This document shows positions 1-13,015 of a stretch of 64,000 bases of DNA, piece after piece (position 1 is the stretch's first letter; each line of letters opens with the position of its first letter). The translations under genes were made by a program, and so were the position numbers. Below the pieces are notes generated by a model that did no database searches, had not been told where the DNA came from, and saw only the letters and a program-made list of their open reading frames with translations. Origin of the DNA: Carallia brachiata (Eukaryota; Streptophyta; Magnoliopsida; Malpighiales; Rhizophoraceae); the NCBI GenBank assembly GCA_021464245.1, contig JADCRB010000013.1, forward strand, positions 9,416,095 to 9,480,094, given 5' to 3'.

Positions 1-208
1 TAAGGGATTCGAGCAATATCCCACCACCTTAAGTGCGAAGTAGACTTTGGCACTTTTTAACAAATTTCTGCATTTTTCAATCTGCAAAACTTCAGGGAGA
101 TGAAAAATGTTAAACCACATGATTGCAGTTGCCCAGGATTGAACTTAATGATGTTCTTATTATGTAACTTCTCGTCCTTTATATACGTTGATCGCAGTGT
201 ACTAGCGG

Positions 209-3200
209 TTATCCCACAGTGTGCTGCTTGCAACCCTTGGGTCCATAATGCTGAGAGCTGCGCCTCACAATCTTCCTGCACAAGTAACAATAGTGCATTT
301 GGCATGCCCAACAGAATATATGGTTGTTATTTCCAACCTGCAAGCCACGGGTGGCAGAGAACTAGTCAGAGGATGCAGTTTTACGAAACTACAAATTTGA
401 CAGCAAAACATAATTAGAGGCTCTATTGCAGGCTTATAAAGATGAGATATTGTTTATCATCTCAAAAATTTGTCAAACCCCATACTCCATCTTTACCCCA
501 AAATGCCAGCAGGCTTTTAACATTACATAGGCGCACCAAACAATAATTAATTGAAATAAGTGTAGCTTGATCATAGACGTGGCACAAATTATGAATATTC
601 TTTCCCAGTAATTTCATGATTTTGAGTTGTGGCACGGGCATTTGGCAAGCACAGGTATGCATAGGAAATTCCATAACCAAAAGCCTCAATTGAGATAACT
701 AGAAATCAAATTTAGCAATCTGACATGCCCAAATGCAGCCAATATTCCATCCAGAGATCTTCACTCACCTTTGCATTAAGTTGACCACAATTAGGGCATG
801 AATGAGCATTCTCAGGGTGAAGCTCTGCTTGAATCCGACCAACAACTTGGCGAGCATTCATTATTTCCCAAGCATCAACTGTTTCTTGTGGGAATAGTTG
901 GCAGGCTCCTTCCCTTCAATGAAAGCAATAGTATTATTATTATATAAAAGATTCACATGACACGAGTGGAAATATAAGCCACATATTGCTCTTCAGTTTG
1001 TTCAGATCAATCATTACCTAAAGTGTTCATATCCGTGAATTTCTTGACTGCAACAATAGCAAAAGTACTTCCCACAATTACCACATGTCATCTTGTTGCA
1101 GCCTTCAATTCTTGAGATCGCCATCTTACAAGAAGGGCATTGCTTAGAATCACGGGATATTTCCTTGAGACTAAGAAGTTCATTGATTTGATCACGCTCC
1201 CTACGCTTTTGATCAGCCCTTAGACGAGATGAGTTTTGACGGTCCTGTAGGCCAAGATTAAGCAATGTCATTAAACTTCACTTCACCAAGCAATATGGAA
1301 AAAGTTTGACTACATAGGCGTTATGCTGCAAACAACAACAACAACAACAACAACAAAGCCTTAATAGCAAATATCTGACACTGGAAGTCAAACTAAATGC
1401 GAATGATAGACAAGAATTTCATTGGCAGATTTATAAAATAACCTAGAACAGTGGAAGGAAACAATAATGTCATGCACATGGCACTACGGAACAAGTTAGG
1501 TTGTCTTTCCCTTTTGAAGGACATGATCAAAACAAATGGCTGATAACCCAGCTTAAGTGATACTATGAGTTCGTGCACAATGTGAACTTCATAGAGAAGT
1601 TACAGGAAAACTACCTAGGATGGCTAAAAGCGTATAAAAAATTACATGCAGAAGGGGTCGAAATTATTGAGAAATACTAATTTCTTTTGCCTTTGTAACA
1701 TAATCTCAAAAAGCAACATATTCTCAGGAGATACAGAATGCATACCCAAAAAGACGTTATCTCATGATAATATTCCGCTATTAAGTCAAGGGAATTACAT
1801 CTCAAAACAACAAAAACAATCAATGGTAAAAAGAAGGTTTGTTTATAAGGCTGAAGCACAGTTCAACACTTTCAATTTATGTAATAATCTACGTTCCGCA
1901 CATGCCTCAGGCTGTTTCCCATTCTGGGAAAGTAGACAACAGGGTTTTTCCAATGTGCAAGGATCCCTACTTTGTGACGATCATCTATTATTTACCTGCA
2001 GTCTTTTCAAAAGGAAAGTAGTTGACAGGTTAAAATTCCTGCCTCATCGAACAATTTGGATTTTTCAGAACCTAGTAAACCAACCAAAATACAGGGATTA
2101 TATATATACCTGCAAGATCTGCAGTTTTAACTCCGGTGTAAGACATGCTGTGCCGATATGGCGTCGCTCCTGGCAAAGTGTACAAAAGCTAAAGAAGCAC
2201 TTGGCGCATTGAGCATGTTGCTCTTCATCTTCTATACATGGCATTTCACATCTTGGGCAATAAACAACATCAGACATGGAATCCAGTGTCTTCTGCAACA
2301 TTAAGGACTCCCAACGTTCATATTCTTTATCACCAAGCAACCGTTTCAGTAAACTGGGCGGGAGCATGCCCCCACATTTTGCATCTGGACACTGAAGTTT
2401 GTTCACAGTGCCTTCTGAAATGTGTATGTCGGAATAAGTCTTCATGCATTTCCAGCAAAAGAAATGCTCGCATGGCAGCCTGACGAAATCACTACCTGGT
2501 AAGATAAATAAGCAAGGAGGTGACAAAAGAAAACTGTGCTAGTAGATCAAAGGTTCTTTCCAACGGGATAGAGAGGCAATATTTCCGGAACAAAACTATC
2601 AGGAAATGTTTAACAAACCAAGAAAATTTTCCCAGTTTAGAGCATAAATTAACACAACTAATAAATCAAGGATAATGCAAACACAGGGAACATAGGAAAG
2701 TATAAATTTATGAGATAAGCAATATGGATATGTTCTACATTCTTCTCACAAGACAGTAGTAGTGAAATTCATAAGAGAAAAATATGTTAGATCCCCCCAT
2801 CACTGGTGCACAATCTACTGATTTTTTGTACAATTCTTTGCATTGCAGAGATATTGGATTAGTCTTTCCATCATTGCTCCCTTCACAGTTCACACATATC
2901 ACCTTGTTTCTCACTTTCACAGTTTTCTCGGGCATATCACATCTAAATGCAAAGGGAAAAAAAATTGACTAAACAGTTAAGGGTAGAAGGGAATCAAACT
3001 TTATTGGGTTAAATGCATGTAACCCCCCCTCTAGTTTGGTTGTTTGACAAATAACCTCCCTGTGGTTTCAATTTAGGCATCAAACCTCCCTGTGATTTTC
3101 AATTTTAGCAATTAACCTCCCTGTAGTTTCAATTTTGGCAATTAACCCCATGTGATTTTTAATTTTAGCAATTAAAAGGTATTAAAAGTATTTAATTGTT

Positions 3201-5841
3201 TGGTCATCTGGACTTTCTATTTAATTTAATTTTTTTCCCTATGAATTCACTTTTTTTGTGTCCAAAAGCTGATGATTTTCTGTTGAGTTTTATTGAAAAG
3301 TGGTGGTTTCCTGGTGAAAGAAATATCTTTAAGTCTCAATCCTTGTATTTTGTTTAATGTAAATTTTATAGTTTTTTTTATATGTATGGTTATTTTTTTA
3401 TAGTCTAGTTAGTAATAAGCGAAATTTGATTTCCTTGTCAGCCAAAATTCTATTTTTACCAAGAATCTCTGGATATAAAATCCTTAATGCAGCAAGGCTT
3501 ATGCGAAGAAGAGGACCACGAATCACCTGGACTTTCTATTTACATTTCATGTATCAACATTTGAACTATTTTTAAAATTGAGTTTTCTTGCATAAGAAAT
3601 AATATTAAAAGTTTTTTTCATAAAATTTTTTAACTGATAAGGGGGTTAATTGCCAAAATTAAAAATCACAGAGAGGTTAATTGCCAAAATTAAAACTATA
3701 GGGGGGTTAATTACCAAAATTGAAACCATAGGGGGGTTAATTGTCAAAATTGAAAATCACAGGGAGGTTTGATGCCTAAATTGAAACCACAGTGAGGTTA
3801 TTTGCCAAACAACCAAACCAGAGGGGGGTTACATGCATTTAACCCAACTTTATTTTAGCAAAGTCTGAAAATTACCAGCATACTCGTTGTAACAGATGCA
3901 GCACTCATGCAAGTTATTTTGGAAGTTCTCATGGCATTGATGGTCATTGTAACTCCTCAGTGAAGGAATATCAACATCAGGGCTGATACTTCTTGAAATT
4001 GCACGCCCATCTCCAGTGTACTTTATGCCATAAGGGCCAAGCGTGATCTCATTAACAACCCCAAGATAAGAAAGAGAAAAGTCATGTAGCCATTCTGCCC
4101 ATCGATATATAACTTCCTGCCCTGGTTGTTCCATCCACATGGAATCCAACATGGAACAAAGACTAGAAATCCTAATGGAATCCAACCACTGAACCGAGAT
4201 GGTAAAAAAAGGAGGTTGGTGACTCGGGTATGATCTAGGTAACAAGCAGGTCAATACAATTGGTGGGAGATACTCCAGTTTAAATGAGTACAAGAAGTCA
4301 TCTGAGCTATCACTTTTCACCTTTGAACCACCAGTTGAATTAAGGTTTGTTGTTATGGTAAATGAGCCCAGAGCCTCAATGTGTATATGAATCTGCAACA
4401 CAGCAAACAGTTACTGCAACATCTTTCACCAGGAAACTGCAACTTCAAATAACAGCCTAAAAAACAACCTGAATAACTCTCAAGTCTCTCTGCCTGTCAA
4501 GAACAAATGCATTGTCTCCATAAATGGACTCCAGTGCAAGCAACTGCACAAAAGTTTAAGGATGAAAGAAGGTATAAAAACCACGCACTACACAATAGGA
4601 TTTCTCAACAATAACTAAATGAGGAGAAAGATAAAACCAGAAAACTTCAATGCTTACTTTGAACACTATAGCATTCCTTCTTTTTAAATCTTATACTTTA
4701 GAATCTAATGTTGGAGGCTCAGCCAATTTTTTCAAACTCCCCACTTAAGCAAAAGATGACCAAAAAAAAAAAAAAGAATTCAAGGAAATGATCAAAATAT
4801 GTCATCTTACTTTAAATCCAACTTGATATGTCTACAAATGAAAACCAAGGGTTACAATGATGCATGTGAAACAACAAATGATAGAACAATACCTATGAAT
4901 TCAGCATGTAAAAAATATAAAACATATCCCTGATTCTTAAAAAGAGAAAAAAGATTAAAAAACGAGTAATCATACAGTGTTCACAGATACTTTGGCCAGA
5001 AAAATAACTTTACAAGTCATCAGAAAATTAGACCAGCAATCATCTTTATGCACTCTAGATTCAAATCTTACAGCAATCCTATCCAAAGACTGTGCGCCCC
5101 ACCAAACATAATAAAGTCAGTAAATGCAAATAAAAATACTCTATCAAACATGCTATAACAAAGAGAATCAAACTGAACAAGAAAATCAACTATTTTCCTC
5201 CAAGATAATCAGATTACCTCATCCTCCTGCAGTTGATCATTGATTTTTAATAGCTCCTCAGACAACTCTGGCTCCACCACACCCAATCGCAACCCTTCCA
5301 ATCTAGTCACAGCATCATCTACGCCATTCTCATCTTCAGATTCATTATTGGCATCATCACTCTCGCCTTTCTTCATTTTAAAATCGCTGTCTTTGACTTT
5401 TCCTAGTTCCGCATTCACTTGTTCACCAAAACTCGAAGAGCCCAATTGAGCACTCAAAGAACTTTCCTCAACATTTGAAGGAGCTGCCTCGTGGTTTGAA
5501 GGACACAAATCAGAATTCAAAGAACCTAATTCAGAATTTGGCGTACTGATCTCAGATTTCTTGACAAATTGTTGCTTGAACACATGCTTGCGCTGATTAT
5601 GCAATACCCACTTGGGATTTCGGCGAGGTTTAGGGGAATTTTGGTGCAAATTTTGTTGCTTGGAAGTAGTTGTTGTGGAAGAAGAACTTTCAGGACCAGA
5701 AAGTGCTTCCTGTTGTTCATCAGTGGTTTGCTGCTGAGGGCCTTTGAGGTTCCAATCCTCGGCAATATATTGGCCTTGCCTGCTGCCTGCTCTTCTCGTA
5801 TTTCTCATAGCTTTGTCAGACAAATGGACTGCCAGCTTCAA
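209..5841 (-). CDS. RBR E3 ubiquitin ligase, RNF14-like (RWD-RING1-IBR-RING2), 7 exons, 700 aa
   Basis: Exons on the minus strand in order: 5218-5841, 4469-4543, 3876-4392, 2110-2495, 1018-1244, 769-913, 209-337. All junctions are GT-AG and the phases agree, giving 700 residues. Residues 1-208 are a low-complexity, Ser/Gln/Glu-rich extension. Residues about 209-345 look like an RWD domain ([26 protein letters not shown]). RING1 starts near 397 ([10 protein letters not shown]) and continues with [10 protein letters not shown]. The IBR is about 485-523. RING2 starts [17 protein letters not shown] at 570, with the catalytic Cys near 583. A last Cys-rich segment (CPNCGQ, FCWACQ) ends at residue 700. 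RBR ligases pass ubiquitin from E2 to a RING2 cysteine before substrate; animal RNF14 acts on stalled ribosomes. The plant role is inferred only. Start chosen at the first ATG of exon 1. A transposon lies in intron 3. Confidence 0.9.
1331..1356. repeat. (AAC)n microsatellite in RBR intron 4
   Basis: About eight and a half uninterrupted AAC units lie in the intron between the exons at 1018-1244 and 2110-2495. Likely polymorphic, with no coding effect. Confidence 0.9.
3006..3845. mobile_element. Non-autonomous Mutator-like element (MULE-MITE) in RBR intron 3
   Basis: The 840-bp element starts GGGTTAAATGCATGTAACCC and ends with its inverse complement. The inverted ends run about 180-210 bp. A perfect 9-bp direct repeat, AACTTTATT, flanks it at 2997-3005 and 3846-3854; 9 bp is the usual Mutator target duplication. 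Each end is built from several degenerate units of about 35-40 bp of the form GGTTAATTGCCAAAATTRAAA. The middle is AT-rich, and the phrase CTGGACTTTCTATTTA occurs twice in it. No transposase reading frame is visible. It lies 30 bp inside the intron from the splice donor of exon 3 (donor at 3874-3875 on the plus strand). Confidence 0.85.
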
Positions 5842-6607
5842 GCAGCCCTCAAATGGAGAAGCTAATAGAATTGAACTTTAGCTTCGTTCCCCAAAGAAAA
5901 TCTTTGAATTTTACAACCTATGATTTGTTTGGAAACTCAATTAGGTCTTTGCAGCTTGTACCTAATTATATTAAAAAACAATAACTTTTATTCATAAACA
6001 CGCGTAGGATGCTTCCACATGGTGGAATCTGAGAAAGGATCAGATATGATCCTTGGGATTTATACTTTGCCGTTAATGTAACTTTTCCATTCCACGAATT
6101 ACGGTTAAATTTTCACTCAAAATCAAGATTCTGAATTGAGGATTACATCATAATGATCCAGGCTGCCCAAGTAACTCGAATTTGCTAATAAGTTACAGAT
6201 AAGTTTACTCCAAATTAAATTAAGAAATTACTTAATTGAGTTGTCCTTACAAAAAAGAAAAAATCAAAGAAAAAAAAGAAAAAATCAAAGGATCAAAACA
6301 AAGCTCAAGCCATATTCTAATGCAGCTGATTGTACATGATATATAGTCCACCAAGTTTTGAACTTTTTGGCACTTTCTTCAGTATTTCAGAGAAAACAAA
6401 CAGGCTTCAACTGCAGCAAACATGCCCAATTAAGATTTGATGACCAAATTTTAACAAAATCTAAGGAAAATTGTATGAATTTAAGGAAGGATATGGAATT
6501 TAACCAAAAAAAAAAAGAGACATGAACATGTATTTTATAAAACCTGCACTTTTTTTAGGTCTGAAACCCTAACATCTAAAAATTCATTAGATTTTGACTA
6601 ATTTAGT
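5842..6607. other. Upstream region of the RBR gene, no gene seen
   Basis: AT-rich DNA upstream of the minus-strand RBR start. It must hold the promoter and leader, but I could not place a convincing TATA box or start site. A short A-rich repeat (about 6251-6293, AAAAAATCAAAGAA units) is present. Confidence 0.5.
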
Positions 6608-6810
6608 TCAAGTCGGGTGAATCATTAATGATAATCTTGATATAATAAAAGTTGCAGGTCCTGCAATAGTTTGTTCACCCAGTCCATGGGCATGATCCAT
6701 CTTCACGTGGCAGGCAGCCCAGTCCATTACCTGATTTACCGAACGTTGGACCACAATACAAGCACAGTTATACATTGAATTCATATGCCAAAGAACATCA
6801 ATTAGGATAG
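6608..6810 (-). mobile_element. LINE RNase H domain remnant
   Basis: The minus-strand frame contains RSVNQVMDWAACHVKMDHAH, which resembles the C-terminal part of the RNase H domain of plant L1-type LINEs (typical form R-S-x-N-x-V-A-D-W-x-A). Only this short piece is recognisable and there is no start or upstream reverse transcriptase. It adjoins the left end of duplication block A. I treat it as a relic, not a gene. Confidence 0.5.
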
Positions 6811-6844
6811 GGCCAGTCTCCCACATATGGAGGATGACAATTGC

Positions 6845-8965
6845 ATGGGCAATGAGTGAGATATGTATGAATGCCATCAACTGCCAAAGTTTGCTGTGCC
6901 GTTGCTCTCACTTATTTCTTTTAAAAATGTGCAAATCAACGTTCGATGAGATACATGGACATATATATTTTTTTATTAAAACAAGGAAATATGTGATCAA
7001 TTGTGATGTTGGGGAATTCACACGGAGGACTCAGATGCAACCATTTTTTTAAATAAAATTTTCCAATCAATTTTACATAGTTTTGGAAGAAATCAAATAA
7101 TTGGTTCACTGATTTTTTTTTATTTGCATAGAAAAGGTAATTTTCATTCCTATATAAATTATAGAGTCAGGTCATACAATATTTACGATGAATTCTCTTA
7201 AATAATTAATTGCAGAGTATTAATTTGGCTTCCATTAAGAAACAAAAACGAAAAACGATTAGGCAAGTAGGAAAAAAAAAAAAAAGGGTAATAACATATA
7301 AAATCCATCTCGAGGTTCAAGTTAAACCACAGGTCAAAATTTTCAGATCCCAAGTTATTTTCAGTCGAGGGTGTGATTATGCCAAACATTGTAGAACAAA
7401 AACAACATGTGATCAATTTTTCCATCAGCCTATCACAAAGATAATCATTTTGGTTTACCTAAAATAAGCATAGCCATTTGGCTATAGGAGCAAAGATCGG
7501 GGTATATAATTTTTTAATCCTAAATTTACGTATTTTTTTATATAAGTTTTAAACTGTTTTAACATTTTATTTGAATCCTGAATTTTTCGATTTCTTACCG
7601 AATGAGTCCTTTTATTTACGAAAAGTAATCAATTCATTAATAAATGAGTTTGAATTAATAAAAATTATTAAAAAAAGTCAAATGAATGAATTAAAATATT
7701 TTTTTATCGAAAAATATGCACATAAAATATTTTTTTAATTAATAAATATACGAATTAAATATGTACAGTGTATACTTTTCGATGAAAAAATTTTTCAATT
7801 AGTGCATTTAATCTTTTTTCAAATAATTTTCGTCATGTCAAAATCATTTTTTTTAATTAATTGATCACTTTTTGTTAACAGATAGACTAATTTGGTAAAA
7901 AATCAAAATATTTAGAATTCAAATAAAATTTCAAAAAGATTTATGACTCATATATAAAAAAATTCTAAAGTTTTAGGACTTTAAAATTGTATATCCTCCA
8001 AAACTCTTGGGGAGAAATTGAGTATTCACATCCCAACTTTCTCAAATTTTTTACAAAATTGTAGACTTTAATTATATCAGAAAAAAAGTAAGTATACATA
8101 ATAGTGCACAATTGCAAATAAATAAATAAATATATTATATTTTGGTGAAAGAAATGGAAAAGCATGAATGATACTTATAGCACTATCAAGAAGAGTTTTC
8201 AGCATAGGAATGAAAAAATTATTTTACCACTAAATTATAACGTTAGGTGTTATTGTTATTTTATATATATATATATATATATATAAGTGTTTGAAAGTCA
8301 TAATCAAAATGAGTCCATTTTTGTTGATGCTTTCTTACGCTGTATGATCTGAGCCAAAGGTTAAACATTTAATTACATGAGGAGAGTGATGTAGCTCCTA
8401 TAACTGGTTGACTTTGCTGCTTTATGAACACTATATGCATAAGCTATAAAATAATTGCTTTACATTTTGTATCCCGACAAGAAACCATGTAATATCATTT
8501 TAAATAATACTAAAAAAAAAAGTGAGAAATGTCATGCAAGACTAAACACTTCTCGATTATTGATAGCGAAGTTGTACTATAAAAAAACAAAAGGTGAAAA
8601 GAACTCCCGTCAGAAAATGATGTAAAACATAAAACCATAAGTTTCCAAGCACCTTGTTGGGGAAGATGCAAACGCTGAACTACTAGGCTCAATATATTCT
8701 TGCCACACATTGTCGATATCACTCTTAAGGTTTGCTTCCGTAAGAAACAGGAAATGGGTAATGGACAAAAAGGAAAAGAAAAATGGTTTGCTCTTCTAAT
8801 TCATTCTTTTTTTTTTTTGTTAAGTAATTCAAAAATCATTTTCCCATCAACACATTCGTTGTTTGTCCTACCCGCCCATCCCTTGGTACCATGATTGGAA
8901 GTCCATTTCAATCTTCCATTCAAAAGGCCTCTCTACGTCACCAGCTGTGACAGAAGTTCGCCTGA
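6845..8965. repeat. Diverged duplication, block A
   Basis: At least seven stretches here recur in the same order and orientation in block B (10311-13580): about 6845-6965, 7015-7115, 7125-7170, 7365-7465, 8008-8075, 8318-8430 and 8835-8965. An example shared phrase is TTGTTGATGCTTTCTTACGC (8321 and 11771). Between them the DNA is AT-rich and diverged. No intact gene is visible in either copy. It is either an old tandem duplication of intergenic DNA or two copies of an unrecognised element. Confidence 0.65.
8262..8285. repeat. (TA)12 microsatellite
   Basis: Twelve perfect TA units within block A. Block B has no such run at the matching place. Confidence 0.9.
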
Positions 8966-9214
8966 CATTGTCAAAGAGTATAGAAGTTTCATGTTGATTA
9001 AATATAAATATTTAACATGATTAATAATATTTTTTAATTTTTTCTGTTATTAATTTAAGTTTTTAGGTTGGGATTTAAAAAATTTTATTTAACATGATAA
9101 TAGAGATTTATTTACCTTGATTTTATAAAATTTTAAGTGAATTTAAAGTCTACAGAGTTTTATTTGATAGGACTAAATTAAGCAAGTGTTGGGGGAAACA
9201 TAAGTAGGCTTAGA

Positions 9215-9503
9215 GTCCGTTCGTTTATAGTAAAATATTTTACAGAAATTTTTTTTTCTCATTTTTTAGCATTTATTTTGTGTAAAAATGAGTAGTTAAT
9301 GGAAAATTTTAGAATAATTTGAGAAAAATTTTAAAATTTTCAGATAAAATAATTTACGCTTATTCTGAGTTGAAGTTATTTTTCAGAAAAAACACAAAGT
9401 GTGCTTTAAATGAGTGATAAGAGAAAATTATTATTTTTATTAAAAATATTTTTTCTTATAAATACTTTAAAAAAATAAGTTATTTTTCAGCAAATAAACA
9501 GAC
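9215..9503. mobile_element. MITE candidate with GTCYGTT termini
   Basis: The left end GTCCGTTCGTTTATAG pairs with the right end, whose complement reads GTCTGTTTATTTGCTG. The inverted ends are imperfect but extend about 30 bp, and the interior is AT-rich. No clear target duplication was found. The termini resemble those of small hAT-type plant elements, but the family is not settled. Confidence 0.4.
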
Positions 9504-10310
9504 CTACTGGACCACCAACCGAATGATAAACTGTAGGAAACAAAAGTGTATATGTGCCACTTAGAAAATGTCTAGATTGAGAAGTTTATCAAGATATTTA
9601 GCGATGGACTACTGCATTCTGTCTTTGCCTATCAGTTTATTTTGTCCATTGAATAATTGAAATGATGAACCAATTTTCATTTTTGTTATTTTTTAGTTTG
9701 AATTCAGAGATGGGTGTATATTTTTAATCCCAACCGAGATAAAGCAGCTCTTTCAAATCTCAACTACGTCGAGTATCCGAAATATAGACAAGAATGTGTC
9801 CCGTGGGAGACTAAAATAGGGATGATAATCCCCACTTTTTTTTTTTTGCCCTCAATGATAATCCCCACTTTAGTCCTCCCGCATTGTTATTCTTCTTTTT
9901 CTTTTTTTTTTCGGAAGAGTTAAACCCACGCAAAAATAAAAATGAGCAAGAGAAAAAGTAAGAATTAATTTTCTGACTATTTATTTAATTAATAAAATTA
10001 ATAATATTTAAATTAATAATTGTACTCGTTGTCATTCTTACGCTTGCAAGATATTAATAGATGACACGATTAATGCTACCTAGAAGTCTTTGCTTCCCTA
10101 AAGAGACTTACATGATTAATGCTGCTTAGGGGTTATCCTTCCTCTGTAAATTTGTTGACCCAAAGGCTACGCTTATATGGAGGATGATTTTTTTTCTTTT
10201 AACAATGAAAAATTATTTTATAAACATAATAATTATTAAATTTTTAAAAAAATTAATTTTAATCGTTAGTGTCTCTATCTAATCTCACTTGTATAAAGGA
10301 AAATAATAGC
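9504..10310. other. AT-rich spacer between duplication blocks A and B
   Basis: No gene, RNA gene or bounded repeat recognised. T-rich runs occur near 9836-9847 and 9899-9911. Confidence 0.5.
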
Positions 10311-11289
10311 CGTGCAATGAGTGAGATGCGTACTAATTAATGCACTTCATGCTTACTTGCTACATCAATTGCCCAAGTTTGCTGAGCTGTCACTCTCTCG
10401 CATTTCTTTCGAAGTTGTAAATCAAAGTGTGATAAGATGCAAAGATGGACCTACATGTCTTGATTCCAAGAAGGAAACGTGTAATCATTTTTATAATAGA
10501 GGTTGTTTCAGTATAGTGATTTTTATTTACTGTGTACTGTAAACGTGGTGTAATTCTTTTCGGTGGATTTGTAGAATGTCACATCTCCCTTTCCATTTTA
10601 TATCCCGAAGAGATTGCACGCAGAGGGCTTGGATGCAATAAAATTTCTTTCTTTTTTTTTTATATATAAATTGTTTCAATCAATTTATTGTTGGAAGAAA
10701 TCAAATAATTATTTTTTTTTATCTTAAGTCTATTGTCAGATATATAATAAAAATAACTCTCATATTTATAAATTTTAGATATTTATTTTTATGATTAAAA
10801 TTTAAAACTATTAAATAACATTTTAAGTTATCATTACTGCAGTATCCTCGTGAACAAGAAATAAAATAATTAGTCAACGATTTCTTTATACAGAAAAGAT
10901 AAAATTAACTTTCATTTTCTTTCATATAAAGTCAGGTCATCCAATAATAAAAAGAATCTCATTACATGTTAGGAGAGATTTGTTCGAGAATTTATCTGTA
11001 ATATAATAAATAAGAAATTTTTTATAACAATATTCATAAAATGCGCAACAAAAACAATAAGAAAAAATTATCAATTTTTTGTTATACATTTTATCGCTGT
11101 TGTTGCCCAAAATATTACAATTTTTACATTATTGACAAGAGTCAAGACAAAAATTTTTAGGCTATAATCATTTTTTTTTGTTTGAAACCGTTCAGTATCC
11201 ATCTCAATGAGCTGACTAATTTGAATCGATTCGGGCAGAATCTCAAAAGGTGGCAAAGGTCTCTCAGCAAGTATTTAACGTAATTACAT

Positions 11290-11372
11290 TTTCAGGAATT
11301 CAAACTCGAGACCTCTGATTAAATAGTAACGGACCCTTACCATCCGCACCAACACTTATTGGTCTCAGACCA
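11290..11372 (-). mobile_element. tRNA-derived SINE-like fragment
   Basis: On the minus strand, an A-box-like GGTGCGGATGGTAAGGG is followed at a suitable distance by a B-box-like CTCGAGTTTGAATTCC. This is the usual head of plant tRNA-derived SINEs. The body and tail are not recognisable, and block A lacks it. Confidence 0.35.
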
Positions 11373-12419
11373 TAATCATTTATCCTAATAAAAATTACGC
11401 AAGTAGAAAAAATGGGCCGGGGATAAATATATCAAATCCATCTCTAGTTTCATACGTTCAGGGCGTCATAACTAAGGCAAACATCATAGTGAAAACAACA
11501 GCATGTGAGCAATTTGTCAGTGTATCCAAAAGACAATCATTGTGGTTTACCTAAGGCGAGCATGTTCAAACTAACCAGATTGGTCTTGTTGCCAAAAAGA
11601 GCGAAAATCTTAAGGATAGATTGAAATTCAAACTTCATCTCCCACAAATTCTCACAAAATGTGGACTTTAATTCTAATGTAAAAAAAATAAAAAAGGCAT
11701 ATTCTAAAGATTGTAGAAGTGGAAAGGATTACGGAGATCCACATCCACAATTGTAGGTGGTCCAATTTTGTTGATGCTTTCTTACGCTATGATCTGAGCC
11801 AAAGGTTAAATATTTGATCATATGAAGTGAGTGATGGAGCTCCGATAACTAGTTGGAATTGATGTTTTATTTTTTTTTGTTTATTTGTATTTTTGACATA
11901 AAGAGAGTACTTAGATCATATTTATAGATTTGTCAAAAAAATATTATATTTAATACTTTACAAGAAATTATCTAAAATAGTAATATAATAATAAGTTAAC
12001 GTGTTTTACATTTGATGCTCGGAATTCGACTCCTAACGCATGCACTCTCTCTAAGCAAATGGCTAGGAGGCATTTGGTTAGTGAAATTTTATGACTTGCG
12101 TTTGAAATTAGACTCGTTCGCTGAGACATCAGTGGATGAGGTCTGTTCAGCTCTAATGATGTTTGAATGGTGGATTTGAGTCTTATGAGAGTTGCTAAAT
12201 AGGTTGTTCGAACGAAAATTATTTTAATTTGATTTAAAATTCTATAATTGATATATATGTGATAATTTTTTTTAATTAAAAAAACATAAAGCTTTATAAG
12301 GGAGACCGGGCCGTCCAAGTCTTCCAGCTTACAATGTCAATATTCTTTGTCGGAAAATCTGCCGGGATTGACTTTTTATGTTGGCACAAAGTAGCTCCTT
12401 AGCTATAATAATACCGCCT

Positions 12420-13015
12420 CAGCGGCATTTAGTCATAAATTTCTTGTACTACATTGAGCAAAGTTGGAGTGAGAAAAAGATGGAAGAAAAGAGTTTTAGA
12501 AAAATATATTTGTGAAGAGTTTGTATAGCTCTAAGAAAAGAAGAGTTTGAGCAATTTTAATTTAGAATAAGTTTTGTGAACCTGTGAAACGAGTGTGAAA
12601 TTATTGTAAGAAAGATTGTAGACGTTTTTTTTTTTGTGTAGGATCAAGTGACTATTAAATGATTGTGAAAAAAGTTAGTGATTTTTGTATTGTTGAGAAA
12701 GAGACTCGGTGTGCTTTCATGTGGTTTTGGTTAGGTGACCTAAGTTGTAAGAGTTTAATCTTCATATGAGAAGAAGATTGAGATAGTAGATTGTGAAATT
12801 TTTAAGAATGATTGTAAAAAGCAGTGTAGGCTTGAAAATAAGTTAAATTATTATAATTTTCTTGTGTTAATTTCTCTATCTTTTAAACTCGGTTTATTAT
12901 TATTTTAAAACACATGCAACAACTTTTGTTTGTTCGTATTATATTTAGTTATTTTTATTTATTCAAGTTTCACGTTTGACACAAATTTTTGTCTACCCAA
13001 TTCACACTTATTTAA
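12420..13015 (+). mobile_element. Probable copia-type LTR relic (solo LTR or LTR end)
   Basis: The segment has the look of a Ty1-copia LTR: a run of short GTGAGAAA/GAGTTTG phrases, then a U5-like end (GTGTAGGCTTG, TTCTTGTGTTAATTTCTC) and a tail near 12985-13000 resembling the leader that follows a copia LTR. No gag-pol frames and no second LTR were found, and the ends are not sharp. It fills most of the extra length of block B. Confidence 0.35.

Noticed and set aside
1646..2212. 188-codon plus-strand open frame within the RBR gene
   Set aside because: It runs antisense across intron 4 and the end of exon 4 of a well-supported ligase gene and resembles no family.
3006..3180. Regularly spaced repeats reminiscent of a CRISPR array
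   Set aside because: Units are degenerate, adjoin without unique spacers, and mirror the other end of the element; this is a MULE terminus in a plant intron.
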